From assembly GCF_000337355.1 (NCBI RefSeq), contig NZ_AOJH01000068.1, positions 1 through 58,174 of the forward strand: DNA of 58,174 nt. The letters run 5' to 3'. Both the position numbers and the translations under genes were made by a program. The DNA comes from Halorubrum kocurii JCM 14978. GTDB lineage: Archaea; Halobacteriota; Halobacteria; Halobacteriales; Haloferacaceae. Positions 44,775-52,684 of the stretch are shown here, piece after piece; the stretch's first letter is position 1, and each line of letters starts with the position of its first letter. Below the pieces are notes generated by a model. That model was not told the DNA's origin and did no database searches. It was given only the letters and a program-made list of their open reading frames with translations.

Positions 44775-45926
44775 CTACAGGTCGCTCCACTCCAGCCCGA
44801 GCTCCTGACCGAGCTCCGCGACGGGGTCGTAGTCATCGACGCCCGCCTCGACGACGCCGCTGAACCAGAGGGAGTGGGCCTCGACGAGCTCCAGATCGGC
44901 CTGCTGATCCTCGCTCAGCTCGGACTCCTCCATGTCGAGGATCTCGGGGTCGACGCTGAGCGCCTCGGCGATGTCCGCCTGCGACTCGTGTTCGAACGCC
45001 TCCTGCGGCGCGTCGATCATGAGCTGACGGAGGTCGTCTTTGAGCGACTCCTCCCACGCGGCGTTGCTCACGATCGGCGCGCGCGGGATCGGGTCGGAGA
45101 CCGCGAGCAGCCGGAGCTCGGGATCGGCTTCGCCGGCCCCCTCGTACTCGGCCGAGATGTCGACGAAGTCCTGCGACATCTCGTCGAACTGCTCCTGCGG
45201 CACGTGCGCGGCCGTGGAGAACGCGCCGGTCCCGGCGGCCGCGATCCGGTCGTCTTGGATGAGCTGTTCGCGGGCGGTCGAGTGGTCAGAGGTCCGGAGC
45301 TCGAAGTCCTCGGGCGAGCCGGAGGGGGCGCTCCCGATGTCGAGCCCGGCGTTGCTGAGCATGAACAGCGGGAACAGCGTCCCGGAGACCGACGTCGGGG
45401 CGGCCGACGCGACGAGCTCGCCTTCGAGATCAGAGAGCGACTCGATGCCGCTGTCGGTCGTCGTCGTGATGAGCGAGAAGTACTTCTCGGCGCCGTAGGC
45501 GACACGCATCCCCGTGACGTCGAGCTCGCTGGGAATCTGTGCGACCGCGCCGGGCGACACGTCGGCGAAGATCCGATCGCCCTCCGCCGCGCGGCGGAGC
45601 TCCTGTGCCGTGCCGGAGTAGCTCGCGGTCGGCTGTTCGACGATCTCCACCTCGGCCTCGGACTCGAGGTACTCGAACAGCGGCTGGTACTGGACCTGAA
45701 TGTCGATCTCCTCCTCCGCGGGGTTCAACACCCACGTGACCTCCGTTACGGAGTCGCTGGAGTCGCCGGCCGTCCCGCCGTCCGAACCGTCGCTTCCGTC
45801 TCCCGATCCGTCGTCGCTCCCGTCTCCGCCGCTGCTGTCAGAACAGCCGGCGAGCCCGACCACGCCAGCCGCGCCAGCCGTCTTGACAAACGTTCGCCGA
45901 TCCGCCGACCACCTGTTGTCGGACAT
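44775..45926 (-). CDS. phnD: Phosphonate/phosphate-type ABC substrate-binding lipoprotein
   Basis: The product has 383 residues. Tat signal DRRTFVKTAGAAG and lipobox LAGC (Cys near residue 28) anchor it outside the cell. A Ser/Gly/Asp linker follows, then the PhnD-type binding fold (TWVLNPAEEEIDIQVQYQPLF, ADVSPGAVAQI, TGAFSTAAHV). The ligand (phosphonate, phosphite or phosphate) cannot be read from sequence. It is first in the phnD-C-E order and has an AT-rich promoter with an inverted repeat. Confidence 0.9.
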   Translation of the reverse strand: MSDNRWSADRRTFVKTAGAAGVVGLAGCSDSSGGDGSDDGSGDGSDGSDGGTAGDSSDSVTEVTWVLNPAEEEIDIQVQYQPLFEYLESEAEVEIVEQPTASYSGTAQELRRAAEGDRIFADVSPGAVAQIPSELDVTGMRVAYGAEKYFSLITTTTDSGIESLSDLEGELVASAAPTSVSGTLFPLFMLSNAGLDIGSAPSGSPEDFELRTSDHSTAREQLIQDDRIAAAGTGAFSTAAHVPQEQFDEMSQDFVDISAEYEGAGEADPELRLLAVSDPIPRAPIVSNAAWEESLKDDLRQLMIDAPQEAFEHESQADIAEALSVDPEILDMEESELSEDQQADLELVEAHSLWFSGVVEAGVDDYDPVAELGQELGLEWSDL

Positions 45927-45950
45927 ACAATTGTGGGTTCGACTCGCATG

Positions 45951-46000
45951 GTATATTATTTTCTATGTTTCATATACAGCGCCACTGTGACGAACGTTCG
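45951..46000. promoter_or_regulatory. phnD promoter region with two inverted repeats
   Basis: The AT-rich repeat GTATAT-15 nt-ATATAC (45951-45977) covers the TATA region of phnD. The perfect ten-base palindrome CGAACGTTCG (45991-46000) lies behind it. Either could be an operator for phosphate-type control. Confidence 0.45.
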
Positions 46001-46028
46001 CACGGCTTTTTTGCCCGATACGTTCGTT

Positions 46029-46670
46029 TCAGAACTCCCCGAGCCGCGACTGACCGCCCGACTCGCCGCCGGCGGTCCCGCTCAGCTCGCCCGCCCGTGC
46101 GATGGTCTCGAAGAACCCGTCGCGCTGGCTCCGGTCGTACAGCGTCGCCGCCGGGTGGACGGAGAGGAGCACGCGCCGCGAGGCCCCCGCGATCCGCGCG
46201 TCGACCACTTCGCCCGACTCCGCGGTGATCGCCACCGACCGGTCCAGCAGGTGCTCGCTCGGCACCTTCCCGAGGGTGACGATCAGCTCGGGGTCGAGCC
46301 GGTGAATCTCGCTTTCGAGGTGCCCGCGGCAGTTCGCCAGCTCCTCGCCCGTCGGGTCGCGGTTGTCCGGCGGGCGGCAGCGAACGCAGTTGGTGATCCG
46401 CACGTCTGCCCGCGCGAGCCCGGCGTCGCGGAGCGCGTCGTCGAGCACGTCGCCCGACCGGCCCACGAAGGGCTCGCCCTGCTCGTCCTCCTGTGCGCCC
46501 GGGCCCTCGCCGACGAACAGCAGATCTGCGTCCGTCGGGCCGACGCCGTCGACGATCCGGCTCCGCGACTCGACGAGCGCCGGGCAGCGCTCGCAGGACG
46601 GCACTCGGAGGTCCTCGTCGAGCGCGCTCTCCGAGGCTCCGCCGGCGGGCGCGTCCCCGTTCTCGGTCAT
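46029..46670 (-). CDS. udg: Family 4 uracil-DNA glycosylase (iron-sulfur)
   Basis: It removes uracil from DNA. It has 213 residues. The motif GEGPGAQEDEQGEPFVGRSG contains the water-activating region, and HPAATLYDR is the DNA-insertion motif. Four Cys for the 4Fe-4S cluster include CERCPAL and CVRCRPPDNRDP. The ATG at 46670 is used since the upstream in-frame codons read through the promoter. It lies between phnD and the glycerate kinase, all on the minus strand. Confidence 0.92.
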   Translation of the reverse strand: MTENGDAPAGGASESALDEDLRVPSCERCPALVESRSRIVDGVGPTDADLLFVGEGPGAQEDEQGEPFVGRSGDVLDDALRDAGLARADVRITNCVRCRPPDNRDPTGEELANCRGHLESEIHRLDPELIVTLGKVPSEHLLDRSVAITAESGEVVDARIAGASRRVLLSVHPAATLYDRSQRDGFFETIARAGELSGTAGGESGGQSRLGEF

Positions 46671-46778
46671 GGATCGAGGTGTGAGCGGGGCGGACATAAG
46701 TCCGTCCGCCTCGGATCGATCTCTCGATCGGCTGAGCGGGGTCGGTCGTTTATAACTAATCGTCGTGCGCCTCGACAC

Positions 46779-48236
46779 TCACTCTCGTTTCTCCACCACG
46801 ATCGCTCGCAGGTCGTTGACGTTCGTCCCGGTCGGGCCGGTCTCTAAGAGCGCGTCCGCGTCGTCGAGGAGCGGGTACACGTCGTGGCGGTCGAGGGCGT
46901 CGCGGGCGGCGTCGGGGTCCAGCGTCGTCGCGTCCGCGACCGCTCCGGCGACGTCGGTCGGGCCGTCGAGCCCGTCGGTGTCGACGCTCGCGACGACCAC
47001 TCGGTGGTCGGTCTCGTCCTCGGTCCGCGCTCCGTCCCCCAGCGGCCCCTCCGCGAGCGCCACCCCCGCGCTCGCGACGAACTCGGCGTTCGGGCCGCCG
47101 GTTCCCGGCTCCTCCGCGTCCGAGAGCGTCACGGTCGTCTCGCCGCCGGAGAGCAGCACGGCCGGCGGCTCGACCGGCGACCCGCGGGCGGCGCACTCCT
47201 CGGCGATCGCGGCGTGGGTCGGGCCGACCTCGCGCGCCTCGCCCCGGACGCTCGCCGAGAGCACCAGCGGCTGGTACCCGCGCTCCGCCGCGGCGCCCGC
47301 GGCCGCGTCCAGCGCGGTCCGGCCGTTGCCGACCACGAACGCCGCGCTCCGGGCGAACGCCGGATCGCCCGCGGCCGGGGTCTCGGGTCGGTCCCCCTCG
47401 GCGCCGGCCGACAGGCGCTCGCGCACCGCCGCGGGCGCGTCGAGGTCGTACCGGTCGAGGACCGCCAGCGCGTCCGCGTAGGTCGAGGGGTCCGGGACGG
47501 TCGGCCCGCTCGCGATCGTGTCGAGCGGGTCGCCGATAACGTCGCTGACCGCGAGCGCGACGGTCGTCGCGGGGGCCGCGGCGCGCGCCAGCCCCCCGCC
47601 CTTCACCGCCGAGCAGTGCTTCCGGACCGCGTTGATCTCGTCGATCGACGCCCCCGACGCCAGCAGCCCCGACGTGAGCGCGCGGAGGTCCTCGACCGAG
47701 ACGGGGTCCGCGGGCGCGGCCAAGAGCGCGCTCCCCCCACCGGTGACGACCGCGAGAACGAGGTCGTCGGGGCCGGCGCGCTCGGCCGCGTCGAGCACGC
47801 GCCGGGCGCTCTCGACGCCCCGCTCGCTCGGGAGCGGGTGATCGCCCGGGATCACCTCGATCCCGGCGGCCGCCGAGGGGTTGGTCGAGGGTTCTCCGCC
47901 CCCGGCCGGCGGGTCGTCGGTGACGACGAGCGCCTCGTCGACCTCCGCGTCGCCCCCGCCGAGCACTCCGGCGAGCCCGCGCGCCGCGCCCGCGGCCGCC
48001 TTCCCCGCGCCGAGGAGGACGATCCGGTCGTACGCGTCCAGGTCGTACTCGCCGACCGCGCCGTCGACGCCCGCGATCCGGAGGGTCCCGTCCGTGACCG
48101 AGGCGGCGTCGCGGACCAGCCGCTCCGGAAGCGCGGCCTCGATCCCGGCCGCGAGGCAGTCGAGGGCGATCCCGTGCCCCGCCGTCCGAGCGAGTCGCTC
48201 GCGGTCGCGGAACGTCACGGCTGTCTCGTGTGTCAT
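46779..48236 (-). CDS. Glycerate 2-kinase (MOFRL/DUF4147 family)
   Basis: It phosphorylates glycerate to 2-phosphoglycerate, feeding the semi-phosphorylative Entner-Doudoroff route used by haloarchaea. It has 485 residues. The N-terminal DUF4147 domain has VLLGAGKAAAGAARGL and VTGGGSALLAAP with EINAVRKHCSAVKGGGLA. The C-terminal MOFRL domain has LLSGGETTVTL, GGPNAEFV and DTDGLDGPTD. TATA box GTATATATGC (48259-48268) lies about 23-32 nt before the ATG. Confidence 0.91.
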   Translation of the reverse strand: MTHETAVTFRDRERLARTAGHGIALDCLAAGIEAALPERLVRDAASVTDGTLRIAGVDGAVGEYDLDAYDRIVLLGAGKAAAGAARGLAGVLGGGDAEVDEALVVTDDPPAGGGEPSTNPSAAAGIEVIPGDHPLPSERGVESARRVLDAAERAGPDDLVLAVVTGGGSALLAAPADPVSVEDLRALTSGLLASGASIDEINAVRKHCSAVKGGGLARAAAPATTVALAVSDVIGDPLDTIASGPTVPDPSTYADALAVLDRYDLDAPAAVRERLSAGAEGDRPETPAAGDPAFARSAAFVVGNGRTALDAAAGAAAERGYQPLVLSASVRGEAREVGPTHAAIAEECAARGSPVEPPAVLLSGGETTVTLSDAEEPGTGGPNAEFVASAGVALAEGPLGDGARTEDETDHRVVVASVDTDGLDGPTDVAGAVADATTLDPDAARDALDRHDVYPLLDDADALLETGPTGTNVNDLRAIVVEKRE

Positions 48237-48271
48237 GGCGGCGGATCTCGGCGGAGCGGTATATATGCGGC

Positions 48272-48358
48272 GCGCGACGGGTCGCTTCGGACGGACTGGT
48301 GCGCGACGGGTCGCTTCGGACGGACTGGTGCGCGACGGGTCGCTTCGGGCGGACTGGC
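48272..48358. repeat. 29-bp tandem repeat, three copies
   Basis: GCGCGACGGGTCGCTTCGGA plus CGGACTGGT occurs three times, with two differences in the last copy. It begins a few nt upstream of the glycerate kinase TATA box and ends before the stop of the DUF99 gene. Confidence 0.9.
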
Positions 48359-48392
48359 GCGTGGCGAGTCACCGCGTCACGCGCGACGGCGG

Positions 48393-48980
48393 TTACTCCC
48401 CCGCCGTCGCCTCTCGGTGGGCGCTCGCCGCGATCGCGGCGATCCTGAGCGGCTCCGGGCGGCGGAACCCCTCGCGGACCAGCCCGCGGACCGCGGCTGC
48501 GGCCTCGTCGGCGTCGATCCCGACCGCGCGGACGAACAGGGGGTCGAGGGGGTCGCCGGCGGACTCCCCCGTCACGTCGCGCTCCACCCGAACCCGCGGC
48601 GGGAGGGACCGATAGGTGTCGAGTCGCCGTGCGAGCGCCGCGCCGTCGAACGCGTCGCGGAGCGCCGGTTCGAGCCCGGGGCTCTCCTCGTAGCTCACGG
48701 CGTACGCCGGTCGGCCGAGGGCCTCGCGGATCCGCGGCAGTTCGAGGAGGTTGAACCACGCCGGCGCGATCCCGGCGACGGCGACGTGACGCACGTCCTC
48801 GCGGCCGAGGCGGTCGAAGAGCGCGATCGCGGCGTCGGTCGCGTCGACCCCGCCGACGGTGCAGGTCTCGAACCCGAGCCCGTCGAGGGTCCCGTCGTCC
48901 CTGACGACAGCCCCGGCTAGGACGCTGGTTCGGTCGCCGTCCGAAAACGCGATACCGAGCGTCCGGCTCGGCGGCGTCAC
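48393..48980 (-). CDS. DUF99 family protein (endonuclease dU-like)
   Basis: The product has 195 residues. Members of DUF99 include endonuclease-V-like enzymes acting on deoxyuridine in DNA. Visible are SRTLGIAFSDGD, VAVAGIAPAWFNLLELPRI and AYAVSYEESPGLEPALRD. The start is taken as the GTG at 48980, 4 nt after the stop of the upstream 60-residue gene; longer frames are non-coding. The neighbouring uracil glycosylase fits a DNA-repair setting. Confidence 0.82.
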   Translation of the reverse strand: MTPPSRTLGIAFSDGDRTSVLAGAVVRDDGTLDGLGFETCTVGGVDATDAAIALFDRLGREDVRHVAVAGIAPAWFNLLELPRIREALGRPAYAVSYEESPGLEPALRDAFDGAALARRLDTYRSLPPRVRVERDVTGESAGDPLDPLFVRAVGIDADEAAAAVRGLVREGFRRPEPLRIAAIAASAHREATAGE

Positions 48981-48984
48981 CCGC

Positions 48985-49167
48985 TCAGGTCTCCTCGGAC
49001 TTGATCTCCTGGAGCCGGTCGAGCAGCTCGTCGTTCGACGCGCCGGGCTCGTAGTCGACGGACCCCTCGTGTACCTCTTCTGCGGCTCGGACTCCGTCGT
49101 CGTCGTCGAAATCCGCATCCAGGTCTTGGTTCTCCTGTTCGGATTCGTCGTAGCTTCCGAAGCCCAT
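48985..49167 (-). CDS. DUF5786 family small acidic protein
   Basis: The product has 60 residues, starting MGFGSYDESEQENQDLDAD, highly acidic, ending in a helix (ASNDELLDRLQEIK). It is a conserved haloarchaeal family without known function. It is cotranscribed with the DUF99 gene, 4 nt downstream. Confidence 0.88.
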   Translation of the reverse strand: MGFGSYDESEQENQDLDADFDDDDGVRAAEEVHEGSVDYEPGASNDELLDRLQEIKSEET

Positions 49168-49283
49168 ATGTGCGTGAAACTAACACGCCGCGACGGATAA
49201 ATCCCCGGGCGGACCGAAATCGCCGCCGTCTCCGGGCTCCCGGGGACTGCACGCTTTTCCCGTCGGGCGCCGTCCGTGGGCGT

Positions 49284-49925
49284 ATGGAGCCGATCACCGT
49301 CACCGCGAACGCCGAGGAGTTCACCTGCAACGCGTACCTCGTGCCCGGCGAGGCGCCGACCCTCGTGGACGCCGGGACGATGCCGGGCGTCGACGACGTC
49401 ATCGCCGACGCGCTCGATGAGGCCGGCGTCGACGGGCTCGACCGGGTGGTGTTGACCCACCAGCACCACGACCACGTCGGCGAGCTCGACGCGGTGCTCG
49501 ACCGCTTCGACGCGACCCTCTACGCCAACGCCGCCCACCCCCGACGCGACGTGGCGATCGGCGACGGCGACGAGATCCTCGTCGGCGACGAGCCCTGCGA
49601 GGTCGCGTTCACGCCCGGTCACGCCCCCGACCACGTCGCGCTCGTGGGCGAGGAGCGGCTCTACTCCGGCGACGTGGTCGTCTACAACGACGGCGCGTTC
49701 GACGACGGCTCGTTCGGCCGCACCGACATGGCCGGCCAGTCGCGCGAGGAGCTGATCGAGAGCCTCCACACGATCCTCAACGCGCTCCCGGATACCGTCG
49801 AGGCGATGTACCCCGGGCACGGCGACGTCTACCGCGCGAGCGACGGCCCCGACACGGTTCGCGAAGTCATCGAACGCGCGACCGAGCGCGCGGAGCGCCG
49901 CGAGCCGAAGTACCCGGAGGAGTAG
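49284..49925 (+). CDS. Metallo-beta-lactamase-fold hydrolase
   Basis: The product has 213 residues. The metal motif is LTHQHHDHVGEL near residue 58, with further ligands in FTPGHAPDHVAL, SGDVVV and PGHGDVY. The pattern is that of the glyoxalase II-like branch; the substrate is unknown. The ATG at 49284 is chosen because the fold starts with MEPITVTANAEEFTCNAYL; the upstream extension is arginine-rich. Confidence 0.9.
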   Translation: MEPITVTANAEEFTCNAYLVPGEAPTLVDAGTMPGVDDVIADALDEAGVDGLDRVVLTHQHHDHVGELDAVLDRFDATLYANAAHPRRDVAIGDGDEILVGDEPCEVAFTPGHAPDHVALVGEERLYSGDVVVYNDGAFDDGSFGRTDMAGQSREELIESLHTILNALPDTVEAMYPGHGDVYRASDGPDTVREVIERATERAERREPKYPEE

Positions 49926-50002
49926 GCCAGGGATCGCGCGCGGGACGACGGACAGCTATATATAAACAAATATGTGGTGGCGCGCGCCTCCGAGCGGCCA
50001 TC

Positions 50003-50060
50003 GACGAGGTTGGGGAGGTGAGGGGTGCGGGGCGGTCGGGTGGGGATTTTGGCGGTGTTC
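50003..50060 (-). ncRNA. Candidate short RNA, copy D of the repeat family
   Basis: On the minus strand the box GAACACCGCCAAAATCCCCA starts at 50060, 23 nt after a TTATAA (50084-50089). A diverged 3' box CACCTCCCCAACCTCG ends near 50005. Like copy C it is the short form, without the long stem. Confidence 0.45.
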
Positions 50061-50083
50061 ACCGTCGATCCGGTCTCAATCAG

Positions 50084-50089
50084 TTATAA
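50084..50089 (-). promoter_or_regulatory. TATA box of repeat copy D
   Basis: TTATAA in CGCTTATAACTG, 23 nt before the GAACAC box at 50060. Confidence 0.45.
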
Positions 50090-50187
50090 GCGAGCGACCG
50101 GAGCTAGACACCGACCTGGGCCTCGATCCACAGATCCACCGCTCGCAGAAGCGATCTGCAGGAGAAACGAGGGGGCCGGGGACCGAT

Positions 50188-50337
50188 CTACGCCGCGCGG
50201 CGTTCCTTCGCCTTCGGGCGGAGATTCGTGTAGCCGCACTTGCGGCAGCGGTCCGCGTCCGGGGAGTTGCGGGCGTTACAGCGCATGCAGATGTGTCGGT
50301 CGAGGTTGCGGCGTTCCGCGGCGTCGAAACTGGCCAT
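50188..50337 (-). CDS. rpl40e: 50S ribosomal protein L40e
   Basis: The product has 49 residues. A zinc ribbon is formed by CMRC and CRKC (about residues 17-34) in the order typical of L40e: [20 protein letters not shown], then [13 protein letters not shown]. It binds rRNA in the large subunit. It is a single short gene. Confidence 0.95.
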   Translation of the reverse strand: MASFDAAERRNLDRHICMRCNARNSPDADRCRKCGYTNLRPKAKERRAA

Positions 50338-50433
50338 ACCGCAACTGTCGGGCCGACGCTGTAAAAGGTTGCGAGACGCGGCGGGGGCGAGCCGACCGCC
50401 TTCGGCTCCCCTGAGTGCCCGTGGTGTCCCCGG

Positions 50434-50703
50434 TCAGGCGCCCGCTTCGGAGAGCGCGGCCTCGATGTCCTCGCGCTGGGTGACGCCGACGAACCGGTCG
50501 ACGACGCCCTCGTCGTTCTCGACGATGAGGGTCGGCAGCGAGCGCACTTGATACTGGTTGGCGACGTCCTGCTCCTCGTCAACGTTCACCTTCTGCAGCT
50601 CGAAGGCGTCGCCGAGGTCCTCCTGGATCTCCTCCAGAATCGGGTCCTGCGTCTTACACGGGCCGCACCAGTCAGCGTGAAAATCCAGCAGTCGAACAGT
50701 CAT
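50434..50703 (-). CDS. Thioredoxin
   Basis: The product has 89 residues. Active site ADWCGPCKTQD near residue 11 and cis-Pro loop VRSLPTLIV. It is shorter than E. coli thioredoxin at the N-terminus, a common halophile form. I use the ATG at 50703 (MTVRLLDFHADWCG). It reduces disulfides; its partner reductase is not in the window. Confidence 0.92.
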   Translation of the reverse strand: MTVRLLDFHADWCGPCKTQDPILEEIQEDLGDAFELQKVNVDEEQDVANQYQVRSLPTLIVENDEGVVDRFVGVTQREDIEAALSEAGA

Positions 50704-50885
50704 TATCCGGCGCAACCTACCCCCGGGCCGCGCATAAGGGTTTCCCACTCGTGCACGCGTCGGCGTCGAACCGCGGCGGTGACGCTCCGATCGCGGCCGT
50801 GGCGCTCGGAGATTGACGTCCCGAGCGGGCCCCGCGCCGATCGTCGAACGAAACGTTTAGAACGCCGCGAGGCGCACCGTCGCGT

Positions 50886-51050
50886 ATGAGCAGTGGTTCC
50901 AACTCCGGCGGGCTGATGTCCAGCGCGGGGCTCGTCCGATACTTCGACAGCGACGACCGGAACGCGATCACGATCAACCCGAAGACCGTCCTCGCGTTCT
51001 GCATCCTCTTCGGCGTGTTCGTGCAGGTCCTCTCGCTGACCGTCGCGTAG
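50886..51050 (+). CDS. secG: Preprotein translocase subunit Sec61-beta (SecG)
   Basis: The product has 54 residues: a short Ser/Gly-rich N-terminus with MSSGSNSGGLMSSAGL, the conserved RYFDSDDRNAITINP, and one membrane helix (TVLAFCILFGVFVQVLSLTV). It is the small subunit of the SecYEG channel. TATA-like GTTTAGAA (about 50855-50862) suits the ATG. Confidence 0.93.
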   Translation: MSSGSNSGGLMSSAGLVRYFDSDDRNAITINPKTVLAFCILFGVFVQVLSLTVA

Positions 51051-51151
51051 GTCCGCCGGTCGAGTGTTCCGCTTCCTCTCACCGCCCCGCAACCTCCCGC
51101 TTTCCGGTCCGTAGCGCGCCCTTTTTGCCCGTCCCCCACCGACCGGTTCAC

Positions 51152-51745
51152 ATGCAAGCAGGCGTCATCGCCGTCCAGGGGGACGTAGCCGAACACGCCG
51201 CGGCCGTCGAGCACGCCGCGGCCGCTCACGGCGAGCCCGCGGAAGTAGTCGAGGTTCGAGACGCGGGGATCGTCCCCGACTGCGACGTGCTTCTCATGCC
51301 GGGCGGAGAGTCGACGACCATCTCGCGGCTGATCCGCCAGGAGGGGATCGACGAGGAGATCCGCGAGCACGTCGCGAGCGGGAAGCCCGTGCTGGCCACC
51401 TGCGCGGGGCTCATCGTCTGCTCGCGCGACGCGAAGGACGACCGCGTCGACCCGCTCGGGCTCGTCGACGTCTCCGTCGACCGCAACGCGTTCGGCAGGC
51501 AGAAGGACTCCTTCGAGGCGAAGGTCCCGGTGACCGGGCTCGACGACCCGTTCCACGCCGTGTTCATCCGGGCGCCGCTCATCGACGAGGTGGGCGCGGG
51601 CGTCGAGGTCCTCGCCACCGTCGACGACCGCCCGGTCGCGGTCCGGGACGGCCCCGTCGTCGCCACCGCGTTCCACCCGGAGCTCACCGACGACCCGCGG
51701 ATCCACGACCTCGCCTTCTTCCCCGAACGGGAGGTGGTCGCGTGA
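51152..51745 (+). CDS. pdxT: Pyridoxal 5'-phosphate synthase glutaminase subunit
   Basis: It supplies ammonia to PdxS for vitamin B6. It has 197 residues. GVIAVQGDVAEHAAAV opens the fold, followed by MPGGESTTISRL, the catalytic Cys in LATCAGLIV, and His/Glu in ATAFHPELTDD. Its stop overlaps the hisE start (GTGA), so the two genes are translationally coupled. Confidence 0.95.
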   Translation: MQAGVIAVQGDVAEHAAAVEHAAAAHGEPAEVVEVRDAGIVPDCDVLLMPGGESTTISRLIRQEGIDEEIREHVASGKPVLATCAGLIVCSRDAKDDRVDPLGLVDVSVDRNAFGRQKDSFEAKVPVTGLDDPFHAVFIRAPLIDEVGAGVEVLATVDDRPVAVRDGPVVATAFHPELTDDPRIHDLAFFPEREVVA

Positions 51746-52086
51746 GCGACCCGGACGCGGAGCCCGACGGTGTCGAGCACGCAGCGAACCCCGACGTCCC
51801 CTCCGAGGCCGTCCTCGACGAGCTGTTCGCCACCATCGAGTCGCGGAAAGCGGAGCTCCCCGAAGGCTCGTACACCGCCTCGCTGTTCACCCACGAGAAG
51901 GGCGAGAACGCCGTCTTAGAGAAGCTCGGCGAGGAGTCCACGGAGACGATCCTCGCGGCGAAAGACGACGACCTCGACGAGCTCACCTACGAGGGCGCCG
52001 ACCTCGTCTACCACCTGCTGGTGCTGTTCGCGATGAAGGACCTCGACCTCGACGACCTGCGCGACGAGCTTCGGGACCGTTTTTAA
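51742..52086 (+). CDS. hisE: Phosphoribosyl-ATP diphosphatase
   Basis: It carries out step 2 of histidine synthesis. It has 114 residues; MazG-type helical fold: LDELFATIESRKAELPEGSYT, LFTHEKGENAVLEKLGEEST and YEGADLVYHLLVLF with the metal-binding Glu and Asp residues. The start is a GTG inside the pdxT stop region (overlap of 4 nt). An acidic N-terminal extension of about 22 residues is usual here. Confidence 0.94.
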   Translation: MSDPDAEPDGVEHAANPDVPSEAVLDELFATIESRKAELPEGSYTASLFTHEKGENAVLEKLGEESTETILAAKDDDLDELTYEGADLVYHLLVLFAMKDLDLDDLRDELRDRF

Positions 52087-52089
52087 TTG

Positions 52090-52515
52090 CTAGCGCTCGC
52101 GTTCGAGTTCCTGTTCGATATCGGCGACCTTCCGGTCGACGTCGTCAGGCTCCTCAGTCTCCAGCTCGCTCGCGATCCGGCGTTCGAACTCCGCTTCGCT
52201 GATCTGTCCCTCGACGTACTGCCGGCGGAGCCGGTCCTGCCGGCTCTCCGCGGCGGCGTCGGTCGACGCCGAGGCCGACCGCGACCCCCCGACCGAGTCG
52301 CTCGCGGAGTAGTCCGCGTCGTCGCCGCCCAACAGCCACGCTCCGGTCTTATAAAGGACGTAGACGACGCCGGCGAGCACGGCGAGCGAGACGATCCCGG
52401 AGACGATCGCCCACGCGAGACTCAGAAGCGCCGAGACCACGGAGACGACGATGCTGACCCCGATCAACACCGCGATCCCGATCGCCGCGTAGTAGAGGGC
52501 CCTCTTGCCGTCCAT
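52090..52515 (-). CDS. Membrane protein with C-terminal SHOCT domain
   Basis: The product has 141 residues. Two hydrophobic stretches (about 8-65: AAIGIAVLIGVSIVVSVVSA and IVSLAVLAGVVYVLYK) precede a Ser/Asp linker and a SHOCT helix-turn-helix-like motif (RLRRQYVEGQISEAEFERRI). The ATG at 52515 is used. The gene is convergent with hisE, with only 3 nt between stops. Confidence 0.83.
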   Translation of the reverse strand: MDGKRALYYAAIGIAVLIGVSIVVSVVSALLSLAWAIVSGIVSLAVLAGVVYVLYKTGAWLLGGDDADYSASDSVGGSRSASASTDAAAESRQDRLRRQYVEGQISEAEFERRIASELETEEPDDVDRKVADIEQELERER

Positions 52516-52618
52516 ACCCCGGAGTCGGGTGGCCGGCCGCAAATACCTTCTCCCGGGAGCGTTCCGCTCGTCCGTCCGTCAGAAGACTTATTCGCCGCTA
52601 CGCTCGTGAGTTAACGAA

Positions 52619-52684
52619 ATGCATCCGGAGCCGCGGTCTTCGACGGACGATCCGCCCACGGAGGACCCGGAGGTGCGCCCGTGA
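52619..52684 (+). CDS. Possible 21-residue leader peptide upstream of the lipoprotein
   Basis: ATG at 52619 opens a 21-residue frame (MHPEPRSSTDDPPTEDPEVR plus P). It ends in TGA at 52682-52684, overlapping the GTG of the next gene by four nt. The TATA-like ACTTATTC (about 52586-52593) is 25-30 nt upstream, so a leaderless message would meet this ATG first. The downstream GTG could then be reached by coupling. Confidence 0.4.
   Translation: MHPEPRSSTDDPPTEDPEVRP

Larger units (their letters stand above)
49926..50187. other. Gap between the hydrolase and rpl40e, holding repeat copy D
   Basis: No protein gene. It contains an AT-rich patch TATATATAAACAAATATG (49958-49975), copy D of the repeat family (50003-50089) and the 3' flank of rpl40e. 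Confidence 0.5.
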
